Source: Qipengyuania aquimaris (GTDB lineage: Bacteria; Pseudomonadota; Alphaproteobacteria; Sphingomonadales; Sphingomonadaceae). From it: a stretch of 64,000 bases of DNA. A model generated the notes under the pieces. The model saw only the letters and a program-made list of their open reading frames with translations, was not told the origin of the DNA and did no database searches. The translations under genes and the position numbers were made by a program. The stretch lies in NCBI RefSeq assembly GCF_009827445.1, contig NZ_WTYI01000001.1, positions 2,556,381-2,620,380 on the forward strand, in the 5' to 3' direction. Shown piece after piece: positions 53,916-62,146 of the stretch (within the stretch, counting starts at the first letter, position 1; every line of letters starts with the position of its first letter).

Positions 53916-54364
53916 CGCGCGGGCGGACGGACCAGCACGGCGCGATGGCCGGGCAGGGTCAGGATCAGGCGATCGTTTTCGACCCGCATTTGCGGCGATC
54001 CAAAAGCAAAGCGCGCGAACAATACGTCGTTCGGTTTTTCCTCACACCACTGCAGCGTGCAGATCATGCTCCGATCCAGGGCGCCGCGAGGTTGATCCAG
54101 ATCTTCGAAGCCGCAGGAATTGCACCCGTCGTGAAATCCGGAAATCTCGCCCCAGCGGACGCCCAGGGAATAACCACCATCACTCACGTCCACCCCGTCG
54201 ATCTCGACGAATTTCCACCCTCCGTCCTCTTCCGGCGCGGCCACCATGTGCCACAGGGTCTCGCCCGGCGGCAGCGTAACGTCCACGATCACCGCAACCA
54301 GCGCAATGCCGAGCCCGCCCGCGGTGAGCCAGGCCAGGCGTTTGTGGTGCTGGCTCCGGCTCAC
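53912..54364 (-). CDS. Membrane-anchored protein with META-like domain
   Basis: 150 residues. N-terminal membrane helix (AWLTAGGLGIALVAVIVDVTL), then a periplasmic domain with SGFHDGCNSCGFEDL and ICTLQWCEE, cysteines that may form disulfides. The domain resembles META/HslJ-type beta proteins, but weakly. Overlaps the DUF1905 gene start of its own operon by 4 bases. Confidence 0.6.
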   Translation of the reverse strand: MSRSQHHKRLAWLTAGGLGIALVAVIVDVTLPPGETLWHMVAAPEEDGGWKFVEIDGVDVSDGGYSLGVRWGEISGFHDGCNSCGFEDLDQPRGALDRSMICTLQWCEEKPNDVLFARFAFGSPQMRVENDRLILTLPGHRAVLVRPPAR

Positions 54365-54678
54365 AGGAGTTCGAGTTCCAGAGTGAGCTCATCACCCTCG
54401 ACAAGGTCTTCCCGCTTCATCACCTTCTTCGACACAAGCAGCACCCATTCCGACTTCCGGTTCTGGGGAAACACCGAAGTCTTCCAATGGGTTCCGCCGA
54501 TCCGGGCGATGACCTTTACCGACCCGAAACCCCGGCGGCTGCCGAATTCAAGGCGGGAGAGAGCTTCGTGCATGGCGATGGCTTCGGCCTGTTCGCCGGT
54601 TAGCGTCACGAGATGATAGGTCCCGCGCTCTCCCCGCCATTGGCGCAAGGGAAGGGTGCAGGTGAGGGTTTCGCTCAC
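54361..54678 (-). CDS. DUF1905 domain protein
   Basis: 105 residues from a GTG at 54678 overlapping the cyclophilin stop (GTGA). DUF1905 marks: TYHLVTLTGEQAEAI, RRGFGSVKVIARIGGTHWKT, SVFPQNRKSEWVLLVSKKVM and REDLVEGDELTLELEL. A small beta-barrel of unknown function. Middle gene of a three-gene operon 53912-55796. Confidence 0.88.
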   Translation of the reverse strand: MSETLTCTLPLRQWRGERGTYHLVTLTGEQAEAIAMHEALSRLEFGSRRGFGSVKVIARIGGTHWKTSVFPQNRKSEWVLLVSKKVMKREDLVEGDELTLELELL

Positions 54679-55796
54679 TCGCCCGCGCGGCGGATGGGGA
54701 CAGGAATATTGCAAATATCCGCGCCGCCTGCCGGGACGATGAAAAACGGATCGCGGCGATTGGCGCGTGCTTCGATGTATCTGGCGAAGGTCTCTCCTTC
54801 GGTAGACAGGTACTCGAAAGCCGGGCGCTCTGCAGTTGGCAGGTCGCTCGCCACGCGCACGGTCACGATGGGTGTGCGCTTGGCCGCTTCCTCCTCGGTA
54901 TAGAAACCGAGCGCTCCCGATCCGCGCGGCAGCGATGAGAGATGCTCCATCCCTTCGATAATCCGTCCGACGAGCGCGATGTTACGGTCGAGATGACGTG
55001 GAGCATGACCGATCACGGTATACAGTTCCGCCCCTGATCCCGTGTCCGGCGAATAATTACGTCCAACTCCGACCATGCCATAACAGTGTACCGGCCAGAC
55101 CCCCGAGGACTTGCGCCCACCTTCAGCAAAATCCCGGGCAATCGGCCAACCGAGCACGATACTGGTCAATGGGGCGTAGGCATCACCGGTTTCGACTTTC
55201 TCGAACTTCACGCTCGATGCATCGCCCGACTTTAGCGCTTGCTCGAAGCCTTCCGGGACAGGAACCTCTCCATTGGCTGCAATAAGGGCGTTGCGCATCA
55301 TCATGGCGCCAAGATGATAGTTCATTCGAGGGCGGCCCCGAGGGTCGGGGACGGACAGCAATCCGCTCGTGGTGTAGTCGCTCTCGTCCATCACCTTCAG
55401 GCCTTCGGGCAATAGCTTGGGCTCGCCATCGGCTTCGGGATTGTCGTAGTTGAGGTCGCCCCACTGGACGACGTAATTGTCCTGCACACGGTTCACGGTG
55501 ATGTCATCGTACCAGCCCGTGCGGGCGAGAGTGCGGATGTTCTTCACCCAGCCTTGGCTGAAGGGAGCGGGCATGAGCTGGATCACAACCTCTCGTTCCG
55601 TCCCGTCGGACGCCGGCGCCAGGGTCATCACCAAAAGGTCTTCAGCGGGTATGGAAACCCAATCCTCGGCCTCGGCGCCCTCTACGATCTCGTTCGGCGA
55701 CGGCGCTCCGGCAGGCTCGTCCTGCGCTGCGAGCGGAGAGGTCCATGAAGTGGTAAGAGCGAACGCTGCGGCGAGCGAAATCAAGGGTTTGTTCAT
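54675..55796 (-). CDS. Exported cyclophilin-type peptidyl-prolyl isomerase
   Basis: 373 residues from the ATG at 55796, which gives a proper signal peptide (LISLAAAFALTTSWTSPLAAQ); earlier codons lie in the tRNA terminator. Cyclophilin core: ARTGWYDDITVNRVQDNYVVQWGD with the key Arg and Gln, and MGVGRNYSPDTGSGAELYTVI-like late strand. It is longer than the usual 160-300 residues owing to an insertion after the core and a C-terminal extension. Folds envelope proteins. Confidence 0.87.
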   Translation of the reverse strand: MNKPLISLAAAFALTTSWTSPLAAQDEPAGAPSPNEIVEGAEAEDWVSIPAEDLLVMTLAPASDGTEREVVIQLMPAPFSQGWVKNIRTLARTGWYDDITVNRVQDNYVVQWGDLNYDNPEADGEPKLLPEGLKVMDESDYTTSGLLSVPDPRGRPRMNYHLGAMMMRNALIAANGEVPVPEGFEQALKSGDASSVKFEKVETGDAYAPLTSIVLGWPIARDFAEGGRKSSGVWPVHCYGMVGVGRNYSPDTGSGAELYTVIGHAPRHLDRNIALVGRIIEGMEHLSSLPRGSGALGFYTEEEAAKRTPIVTVRVASDLPTAERPAFEYLSTEGETFARYIEARANRRDPFFIVPAGGADICNIPVPIRRAGE

Positions 55797-55832
55797 GGGT
55801 TCGGAGCCTGCCACGCAATCGGACAAACAAAA

Positions 55833-55870
55833 AGCCCCTTTTCGCGCGTTTTGAGGGGCGAAAAGGGGCT
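55833..55870 (-). terminator. Terminator after tRNA-Ser(GGA)
   Basis: On the minus strand, AGCCCCTTTTCGC and GCGAAAAGGGGCT arms with a 12-base loop, then TTTTTGTTT. It ends the tRNA transcript before the cyclophilin operon. Confidence 0.88.
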
Positions 55871-55996
55871 CTGAAGCGATGGTCGCAGGGAATGCAATTC
55901 CGCGCACCATCGCGACTTGGGGGGTGGTAAAGTTGCAACGAGCGCCCCGCGCTCGGGTTCCAACGGTTCATCGCAAATTTTCACAGCTGGAGAAAA

Positions 55997-56087
55997 TGGC
56001 GGAGCAGGAGGGATTCGAACCCTCGATACGGGGTTACCGTATACACACTTTCCAGGCGTGCGCCTTCGACCACTCGGCCACTGCTCC
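55997..56087 (-). tRNA. tRNA-Ser (anticodon GGA)
   Basis: 91 bases including an encoded CCA. Acceptor arms GGAGCAG/CTGCTCC match, the anticodon loop reads CTGGAAA, the TpsiC arm has GGTTCGAATCC, and the long variable arm (GTATACGGTAACCCCGTATC) marks a class II serine tRNA. Reads UCC and UCU. Confidence 0.97.
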
Positions 56088-56211
56088 GCGATCTCGATCG
56101 GGCTTCCCTAAAGCGCGTGTGGCAAGGGAGCGGCGTCAAGAAGGCGCGCCTCTAGCGGTCTTAGCAGCGTGGTGCAAGCAGGCAAACGCCCATGCTTCAC
56201 GCAGTCGCTCG

Positions 56212-56592
56212 TCAGTGGGTGAGTTTGCGACGCATACGGTAGCGCCCGTTTTCGAATTGCTCGAAATATTGGTGCACGTCAGGGTGCGAGACCGGACCGG
56301 TGAGTGCGTCAATCACCAGGTTCTGCTGGCTGACGTAGGCGACGTAATCGCTCTCGTCGCTCTCTGCCAGCAAGTGATAGAAAGGCTGGTTGCGATCCGG
56401 GCGAATTTCCTCGGGGATCGACGAATACCATTCTTCACTATTGGCGAAGACGGGATCGATGTCGAAAATGACGCCGCGGAAATCGAAGGTCTTGTGTTTG
56501 ACGACATCGCCGATGGCGAAGCGTGTCTTGATTCGGCGTGGCGCCTCGAGAGTGCGACCTGCCTGGGCGGAGAAAAACAAAGTCCTGTCCAT
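56212..56592 (-). CDS. hspQ: HspQ, heat-shock / hemimethylated-DNA-binding-like protein
   Basis: 126 residues from the ATG at 56592. YccV/HspQ domain: KTRFAIGDVVKHKTFDFRGV, IFDIDPVFANSEEWYSSIPE, RPDRNQPFYHLLAES and YVAYVSQQNLV. In E. coli HspQ binds hemimethylated DNA and acts as a Lon adaptor. A short C-terminal extension is present, as in alphaproteobacteria. It lies between two tRNA-Ser genes. Confidence 0.9.
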   Translation of the reverse strand: MDRTLFFSAQAGRTLEAPRRIKTRFAIGDVVKHKTFDFRGVIFDIDPVFANSEEWYSSIPEEIRPDRNQPFYHLLAESDESDYVAYVSQQNLVIDALTGPVSHPDVHQYFEQFENGRYRMRRKLTH

Positions 56593-56753
56593 GTCACGAG
56601 AGGATATGGGAAGTTCCCGCCGACGAACAAGCCTCGTCCCGCCTCCGTCCCCCGTTTTCTGGTCCGAAAGGACTTGGCAAGCCTGACGCACACGGCTAAT
56701 GGCCCCCTCGCTTCGACCGAGGCCCGAGGGCCCATCAGGCACACCCGACATGC

Positions 56754-56843
56754 GGAGAGGTGGCAGAGAGGTCGAATGCGCCGCACTCGAAATGCGGTAT
56801 ACGGGCAACCGTATCGTGGGTTCGAATCCCACCCTCTCCGCCA
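56754..56843 (+). tRNA. tRNA-Ser (anticodon CGA)
   Basis: 90 bases with encoded CCA. Acceptor GGAGAGG/CCTCTCC, anticodon loop CTCGAAA, long variable arm (GTATACGGGCAACCGTATC) and GGTTCGAATCCC TpsiC arm. Reads UCG. Its 3' end faces the gene-free repeat region and the recombinase island; no second copy of the 3' end is visible at the far side of the island. Confidence 0.97.
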
Positions 56844-57243
56844 GTCACCCCCAGCACTCGTCTCTGTTTTCAGGGTAATCCCGCTTCGCCGCGGAACAGG
56901 CGGCTTTGCGCAGCCCATTCGCGACTCGCAGCATCGTCTCCGGCGTCTCTGTGCCGTTATCAGGGTAAGTTTCGCGGCCTGGTCTCTTGAGATATCGTTA
57001 TCGGTGCGGTTTCCCTGCTTATCAGGCAATTAACAGGGAAAAATGCGCATTTCGGATCGAAAACAGGTAAATTGACGGCCGAAAGACGGCCGGGTTCGTA
57101 GAGAAGCTTCGCAATTTCAGCGCTTTACATGCCAAAAATGGCGGTTTCCCTGTTATTCGACCGAACAGGGACTTAATTCGACGTATCAGGGTGCGATATC
57201 GACCGGATCAGGTTGCAGTCTCGGCATAACAGGCAATTGTCGA
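56844..57243. repeat. Gene-free 400-bp region with CAGGG/CCCTG repeats
   Basis: No gene seen. It holds about ten CAGG(G) or CCCTG cores, many in (A/T)ATCAGG or AACAGGG context (56871, 56961, 57013, 57023, 57034, 57148, 57166, 57186, 57208, 57230). One inverted pair is perfect: CCCTGTT (57148-57154) and AACAGGG (57164-57170). CAGGCAATT occurs at 57023 and 57230. A palindrome AAATGCGCATTT lies at 57041-57052. Likely binding or crossover sites for the neighbouring recombinase, or remnants of them. Confidence 0.6.
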
Positions 57244-58821
57244 TCAGGTGTAGCCCAGTACCTTACGCTGCTTCGACCAGGCCAATGGCACCGCAATTGA
57301 CTTGAATGACTGGAGGGTGAGAGAGGCTGGCTGTCGGCCATCCAGAATATCTCGCTGGATGTCGGGCGACAGGAAAGCGAGCCGCAGGATATTCGTGTCG
57401 TAGCGCGAGGGAGGACCCGCCTGCATGATGGGCATGCCGCGCTTCCACGTGACCATGGCACGGGCCTTGCGCAAAGCGGCTACGAGCACTGGATCGATGT
57501 TGCGAGCAGGTTTGCCTGCATTGACGGCGACCGCCTTGCCTCCGCGAAGCGGCAAAGCCAGTGGAAGGAATACGACGCAGCTCTTCTTTTGGGAGTGAAT
57601 AAGCTCTTCGCCCGGCGCTAACCTCGCCGCAATCGCTATCGGATCGATAGAGGACAGTTCGATGACGAGCCCACGGTTCGTTAGGCGAACCTTCGAGATG
57701 AGCTTAAAGTTGGGCTCGCTTATGCCCATCCAGCGCATAGAGGCATCGCAAACGATGCGCTCTATCGTAGGTGCTGACAACCTTCTGATCATGTCGCCAT
57801 CCTCAGGCGCGGCCCCTTGCTGAAGCGACGTTGAGACATAGTAGCGATAGGACTTGCCCATCTTGCCCCGCGAAAAGGTTGGGCTCATCGGTTCTCCGGT
57901 TGCATCGAACAGCTTTCCGGTAAGCGGCGCTCTGGCCATTTGCGTGCCAGCTCGCTGCGACCTACGCCTCGCATTGCTAGCTAGCCTTCGCTGAACGCGC
58001 TCGAACAGGTCCGGGTCGATAATAGCGTCATGCTGTCCTTCATAAGCGTGCTCCTTGTGGACGATCTGACCGAGGTAGATGCGGTTGCGCAGCAGGTGGA
58101 ACAGCGCACCGCGACTGAACGGTAGGCCTCCGGTCTTCTTGCCCTTCCTGGTGACATGGACCTTGGAAAGAACGCCTTCGATCACGAGATCGCGCTGAAG
58201 CGCATGGACCGAACCTAACTTGAGATAGCGTGTGAAGATGCGCTGGACGATGGCAGCCTCGGCTTCGTTGACCTCAAGCTTGCGGCTTTCTTTCTTGGGG
58301 CGATCGTACCCCAGCGGCGGCAAGCCGCCCATCCACATGCCGCGCTTCTTTGAGGCCGCAATCTTGTCGCGGATGCGCTCGCCGGTCACCTCGCGTTCGA
58401 ACTGCGCGAAGGAGAGCAGGACGTTGAGCATCAAACGACCCATGGAGTTTGTGGTGTTGAACGCTTGGGTGACCGAGACGAAACTGCAGTCGGCTTTCTC
58501 GAATATCTCGACGATCCTTGAGAAGTCGGTGAGCGAGCGCGTGAGGCGATCGATCTTGTAGACCACGACGACGTCGATCAGCCCTGTCGCGATATCCTCC
58601 AGAAGAGACTGGAGGCCCGGACGCTCCAGCGTGCCTCCTGAATACCCCCCGTCATCGTAAAGCCTGGAAAGCAGTGTCCAGCCTTCGCTCGCCTGGCTCA
58701 TCACATAGGCTTCGCTGGCAGCGCGCTGGGCATCGAGGCTGTTGAAGTCTTGGTCGAGGCCTTCTTCCGAACTCTTGCGGGTATAGATCGCACAGCGAAG
58801 GGTCTTTGGCTTTTCTGGCAT
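57244..58821 (-). CDS. Large serine recombinase
   Basis: 525 residues from the ATG at 58821. Resolvase domain with nucleophile Ser17 or Ser18 in IYTRKSSEEGLDQDFNSL and VVVVYKIDRLTRSLTDFS; recombinase domain from GMWMGGLPPLGYDRPKKE; then a C-terminal part (APLTGKLFDATGEPMSPTFS, SYRYYVSTSLQQG). The usual zinc-ribbon cysteines are absent, typical of this subgroup. It would cut and rejoin att-like sites. Start overlaps the DUF2924 stop by one base. Confidence 0.92.
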   Translation of the reverse strand: MPEKPKTLRCAIYTRKSSEEGLDQDFNSLDAQRAASEAYVMSQASEGWTLLSRLYDDGGYSGGTLERPGLQSLLEDIATGLIDVVVVYKIDRLTRSLTDFSRIVEIFEKADCSFVSVTQAFNTTNSMGRLMLNVLLSFAQFEREVTGERIRDKIAASKKRGMWMGGLPPLGYDRPKKESRKLEVNEAEAAIVQRIFTRYLKLGSVHALQRDLVIEGVLSKVHVTRKGKKTGGLPFSRGALFHLLRNRIYLGQIVHKEHAYEGQHDAIIDPDLFERVQRRLASNARRRSQRAGTQMARAPLTGKLFDATGEPMSPTFSRGKMGKSYRYYVSTSLQQGAAPEDGDMIRRLSAPTIERIVCDASMRWMGISEPNFKLISKVRLTNRGLVIELSSIDPIAIAARLAPGEELIHSQKKSCVVFLPLALPLRGGKAVAVNAGKPARNIDPVLVAALRKARAMVTWKRGMPIMQAGPPSRYDTNILRLAFLSPDIQRDILDGRQPASLTLQSFKSIAVPLAWSKQRKVLGYT

Positions 58822-59225
58822 CAGCCGTCCCGCAGACCGAAAAAGCGCGGCCCGTTCCAACGTGATCCGGCGATGGCGCTCGCAGCTGCGGAGAGGCTTG
58901 GATAGAGCTCATCGTCCCAGCGAAAGCCGCCCTCTTCGACAACAACGGTTACCTCGAGCCCTTTCCAGTTGCGCGTGAGTGTAGCGCCAAGGCCAAGGTG
59001 CCGGCCTTCGGCCTCGATGGGTCCCGACCGTTCAAGGGTTCGCCTGGACTTGGCATCCAGTCCGCCAAGTTCCTCGGCCTGAATTCGCCAGGCAAGCATT
59101 TGGCGCATGATGAGCACGGAGCGAAGTTGGGGAGGGGCGCCGTAGCGGTCCCTCCAGTTTGCACGAAGCGCTTCCAGGTCCATCCGGTCGATCTTGGCCA
59201 CGACGTGATCAAGGTCTTCAGTCAT
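58821..59225 (-). CDS. DUF2924 protein with RAMA-like C-terminus
   Basis: 134 residues. The N-terminal half (LEALRANWRDRYGAPPQLRS, MLAWRIQAEELGGLD) is the DUF2924 signature. The C-terminal half ends WDDELYPSLSAAASAIAGSR-WNGPRFFGL, which resembles the RAMA domain found with restriction and adenine-methylase systems and proposed to read modified DNA. Always next to DUF3489 and a recombinase in this kind of module; overlaps both here. Confidence 0.85.
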   Translation of the reverse strand: MTEDLDHVVAKIDRMDLEALRANWRDRYGAPPQLRSVLIMRQMLAWRIQAEELGGLDAKSRRTLERSGPIEAEGRHLGLGATLTRNWKGLEVTVVVEEGGFRWDDELYPSLSAAASAIAGSRWNGPRFFGLRDG

Positions 59226-59434
59226 GTCTGTTCATCCGCCCGATAGCGACGCACGCCGTCGATCTTCTCAGAGGCAATGGCGAGCCCGCGCTTCTTGAGA
59301 GCCCCTGCCAGCGCGCCGCGCACCGAGTGCGATTGCCAACCGGTTGCCTTCATCATCTCGGCAATGCTGGCGCCGTTCTTTCGTCGGATCATCTTCTCCA
59401 GATGATCAAGCTTGGTCATTGCTCTTGCGGTCAT
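59222..59434 (-). CDS. DUF3489 winged-helix-like small protein
   Basis: 70 residues from the ATG at 59434. DUF3489 pattern: TKLDHLEKMIRRKNGASIAE, MMKATGWQSHSVRGALAGAL, then the KIDGVRRYRAD wing. A probable DNA-binding protein, perhaps the control factor of the recombinase operon. ATGA overlap with DUF2924. Confidence 0.88.
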   Translation of the reverse strand: MTARAMTKLDHLEKMIRRKNGASIAEMMKATGWQSHSVRGALAGALKKRGLAIASEKIDGVRRYRADEQT

Positions 59435-59623
59435 ATGTCTTCTCCGATCGCGCGGCGCAAAAATTGCCGCCGCTACCGGAGCAAGCCCGGGATCGCCGGG
59501 CGCAGGCCCACCAATGCTCCGATCGCCCCGACAGTCCAGTCCGAAGTGGACAAGTCCCAATTTCTTGGGGATTAGCAATCAGCGAACTAGCGCCTGGGGT
59601 TGTGTTCCCTTATTGTTCCAGTC

Positions 59624-60931
59624 ATGGAAACCACCCAAGAGCTGGCATCTCCATCTGCCGACCAAGCGCTCCAGGTCACCTACAAGGACCTTTTCGAGCT
59701 TACGCCCGATCCCCGCAATGCGCGTACGCATCCCAAGCGCCAGATCGAACAGATCATCGCCTCGATAAACGCGTTCGGGTTCACCAATCCCATCCTTGCA
59801 GACCCTGAAGGCAATCTGATTGCCGGGCATGGGCGGCTGCGCGCTGCAAGGCAGATAGGGCTGAGCAAAGTCCCGGTCATCGAACTTGCCGGTTTGTCAG
59901 AAGCGCAGAAGAAGGCGCTGCGGCTTGCCGACAACAAGATCGCGCTCAATGCTGGCTGGGATACCGAGATCCTCAAACTCGAGCTTGCCGATCTGTCGTT
60001 GCCCGAGATCGATATCGATCTTTCACTCACCGGCTTCTCCGCCGGCGAGATCGACGTTGTGTTGTCCGAAAGCGAGGATCCCGACGACGAGGTCATTCCC
60101 GAAGTTCCGATCGAGCCGTGTGTCTTTGCCGGCGATATCTGGCAGCTTGGTGAGCATCGGATAGGCTGCGGCGATGGCCGTGATGTGGGCTTTCTTCGCC
60201 GCGTCGTAGGCGAGGGCGCGCAAGTGGACTGCGCGTTCCTCGATCCGCCCTACAATGTGAAGATCAATGGCCACGCCAATGCCAAGGGCCGTCACCGCGA
60301 GTTCGCCATGGCCTCGGGCGAGATGAGCGAGGCTGAGTTCCGAAGCTTCCTCACCGATACGCTCGGCGCTTGCGCCAAGGTCTCGCGCGATGGTGCTGTT
60401 CACTTCGTCTGCATGGACTGGCGGCACATGGACGACGTCACGACGTCAGTGGCGAGTATCTACGACACCCTGCTCAACATCTGCGCCTGGAACAAGAGCA
60501 ATGCGGGCATGGGATCGCTCTATCGTTCCAAGCACGAGATGGTCTTCGTCTACCGCGTAGGCGATGCGCCGCACACAAATTGCGTAGAGCTGGGCAAGCA
60601 TGGCCGCAATCGCACAAACGTCTGGGACTACCCTTCCGTCAACTCGATGCGTGGCTCGCGGCGCGAGGACCTGACGCTTCATCCCACCGTAAAGCCGGTG
60701 GCCATGGTCGCCGATGCAATTTGCGATGTGACGAAGCAGGGCGAGCTGGTGCTCGACATCTTCCTCGGCTCCGGGACCAGCCTTATTGCTGCCGAGCGTG
60801 TCGGACGCGCCTTTCGCGGCGTGGATATCGATCCCGCCTATGTCGATCTTGCCATGACCCGCTGGAGCGAGATCACCGGAAAACAGCCAAAGCTGATCAA
60901 TCGCGACCAACAAATGGAGGCCGCAGAATGA
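59624..60931 (+). CDS. ParB-domain / beta-class DNA methyltransferase fusion
   Basis: 435 residues from the ATG at 59624. ParB/sulfiredoxin-like domain about residues 20-110 (PDPRNARTHPKRQIEQIIAS, AGHGRLRAARQIG). Then an N6-adenine or N4-cytosine methyltransferase with motif IV DPPYNV at residues 207-212 ahead of motif I FLGSGTSL at about 380, the beta-class order, as in CcrM. Methylates DNA with SAM; no restriction partner is adjacent. Divergent from DUF3489. Confidence 0.92.
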   Translation: METTQELASPSADQALQVTYKDLFELTPDPRNARTHPKRQIEQIIASINAFGFTNPILADPEGNLIAGHGRLRAARQIGLSKVPVIELAGLSEAQKKALRLADNKIALNAGWDTEILKLELADLSLPEIDIDLSLTGFSAGEIDVVLSESEDPDDEVIPEVPIEPCVFAGDIWQLGEHRIGCGDGRDVGFLRRVVGEGAQVDCAFLDPPYNVKINGHANAKGRHREFAMASGEMSEAEFRSFLTDTLGACAKVSRDGAVHFVCMDWRHMDDVTTSVASIYDTLLNICAWNKSNAGMGSLYRSKHEMVFVYRVGDAPHTNCVELGKHGRNRTNVWDYPSVNSMRGSRREDLTLHPTVKPVAMVADAICDVTKQGELVLDIFLGSGTSLIAAERVGRAFRGVDIDPAYVDLAMTRWSEITGKQPKLINRDQQMEAAE

Positions 60932-61452
60932 GCCGGGCGGGCAATGGTCGCTTCCAGAAGGGTCAGTCGGGCAATCCCAACGGACGCCCAAAAGCTCGCC
61001 GACCGAACAACTCGGCCTTCGACATCATCTTGGACAAGTCACTCACCGTCACCCAGAACGGGGGCGCGCGTGAGCTGACGGTCGAAGAGGCCTTGGAGCT
61101 GCAGACCTACCAGGCTGCGCTGGGGGGAAGCCGCATGGCTATTCGCAAGGTTCTCAAGATGATCGAGAAGCGCGAGGCTGCTTTGGCCAAGAAGGCGCCA
61201 GTGCAATCTACTCCCATCAAGACGGAGTTCCACTACACCTCGGATAACGCCAACGAGGCCATGCGACTTCTCGATATCGCAGAGCCCGATCCGGGAATGG
61301 AAGGAAGGCGCTGGTTCGTAAACGCCTGGGCGACGCAGGCAGCGCTTAGCCGGCCAGGCCGCAAACGGTACGAAGGCAAGGAAGTCGACAATATCAAGTT
61401 CTTCACCAAGGACTGCAATACGCTTCGCTGGCCTCGCGGAAACTACCGATGA
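60928..61452 (+). CDS. DUF5681 protein (first copy)
   Basis: 174 residues starting at ATGA overlapping the methyltransferase. The DUF5681 N-terminal motif is complete: GRFQKGQSGNPNGRPKARR. A central helix-rich segment (VEEALELQTYQAALGGSRMA, KVLKMIEKREAALAKKAP) follows. DUF5681 proteins often accompany ParB-methylases and phage-terminase genes; the function is unknown. Confidence 0.85.
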   Translation: MSRAGNGRFQKGQSGNPNGRPKARRPNNSAFDIILDKSLTVTQNGGARELTVEEALELQTYQAALGGSRMAIRKVLKMIEKREAALAKKAPVQSTPIKTEFHYTSDNANEAMRLLDIAEPDPGMEGRRWFVNAWATQAALSRPGRKRYEGKEVDNIKFFTKDCNTLRWPRGNYR

Positions 61453-62000
61453 CTGCCGAGCATCGCGGAGGATACGCTAACCCGCCGCAGGCGACACGCT
61501 TCAGCAAAGGTCAGTCCGGCAACCCTCGCGGGCGACCACGTAATCGTCATCGGGGCATTCCGCATGACGCCATTCTGGGTCAGATGGTCACCATTAGGGA
61601 GAATGGCAGAGAAAGACGGGTTACTGCGGCTGAAGCCTTTCTTCTGCAACTAACGCAAAAAGGTCTGGCAGGCGACAGCGCGGCGGCACGCGCCTCCCTT
61701 GAAGCGATCGAGAAGGCGCGATCATCGCGCTCCGACCAGGAGCAGACCATCAAGACAATTATTCTCCAGCCGATTGCTTCCGGTATGGATGCGATAATCG
61801 ATACCCTCGGTATCGCTGTGTTGAAGTATCCGAAAGACGAGAGACGCGTTCGCTGGGAGCTGAATCCTTGGATCGTAGAGGCCGCGTTAGCGCGGCGTGC
61901 GGGCGAGCCGCTCTCAGCAAGCGAACAGCGCGAGGTCTGGGAAAATACCCGCACCCCGCAAAAGGTCACGTGGCCTCAATGGTGGAGCTACTTTGGCTGA
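61449..62000 (+). CDS. DUF5681 protein (second copy)
   Basis: 183 residues. ATGA overlap with the first copy. The same motif TRFSKGQSGNPRGRPRNRH opens it, and LLQLTQKGLAGDSAAARASL matches the helical core of the first copy, so the two are paralogues. The C-terminal half (VRWELNPWIVEAALARRAGE) has diverged. Last gene of the island. No terminase gene follows. Confidence 0.85.
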   Translation: MTAEHRGGYANPPQATRFSKGQSGNPRGRPRNRHRGIPHDAILGQMVTIRENGRERRVTAAEAFLLQLTQKGLAGDSAAARASLEAIEKARSSRSDQEQTIKTIILQPIASGMDAIIDTLGIAVLKYPKDERRVRWELNPWIVEAALARRAGEPLSASEQREVWENTRTPQKVTWPQWWSYFG

Positions 62001-62146
62001 ATGGCAGCTATGCGCCCCAGATTCAGACATTCGGGTGAGAGGGCGGGGCGCCTTAAAGCGGACCGCCAAACTTGGCTGCTCAAATTAGCAGAGGCGCTGG
62101 TTTCAGATTAAAACCGATACTGGGCTCAGGGCCAATCGGCGCCACC

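Noticed and set aside
59624-60931. A restriction-modification system
   Set aside because: The methyltransferase is clear but no endonuclease-like gene is next to it. ParB-fused beta-class enzymes are usually solitary.
56754-62146. Integration of the island into tRNA-Ser(CGA) with a duplicated tRNA end
   Set aside because: I looked for the tRNA 3' sequence (TTCGAATCCCACCCTCTCC) at the far side of the island, 62001-62146, and did not find it. The tRNA is intact, and serine recombinases need not use tRNA genes.
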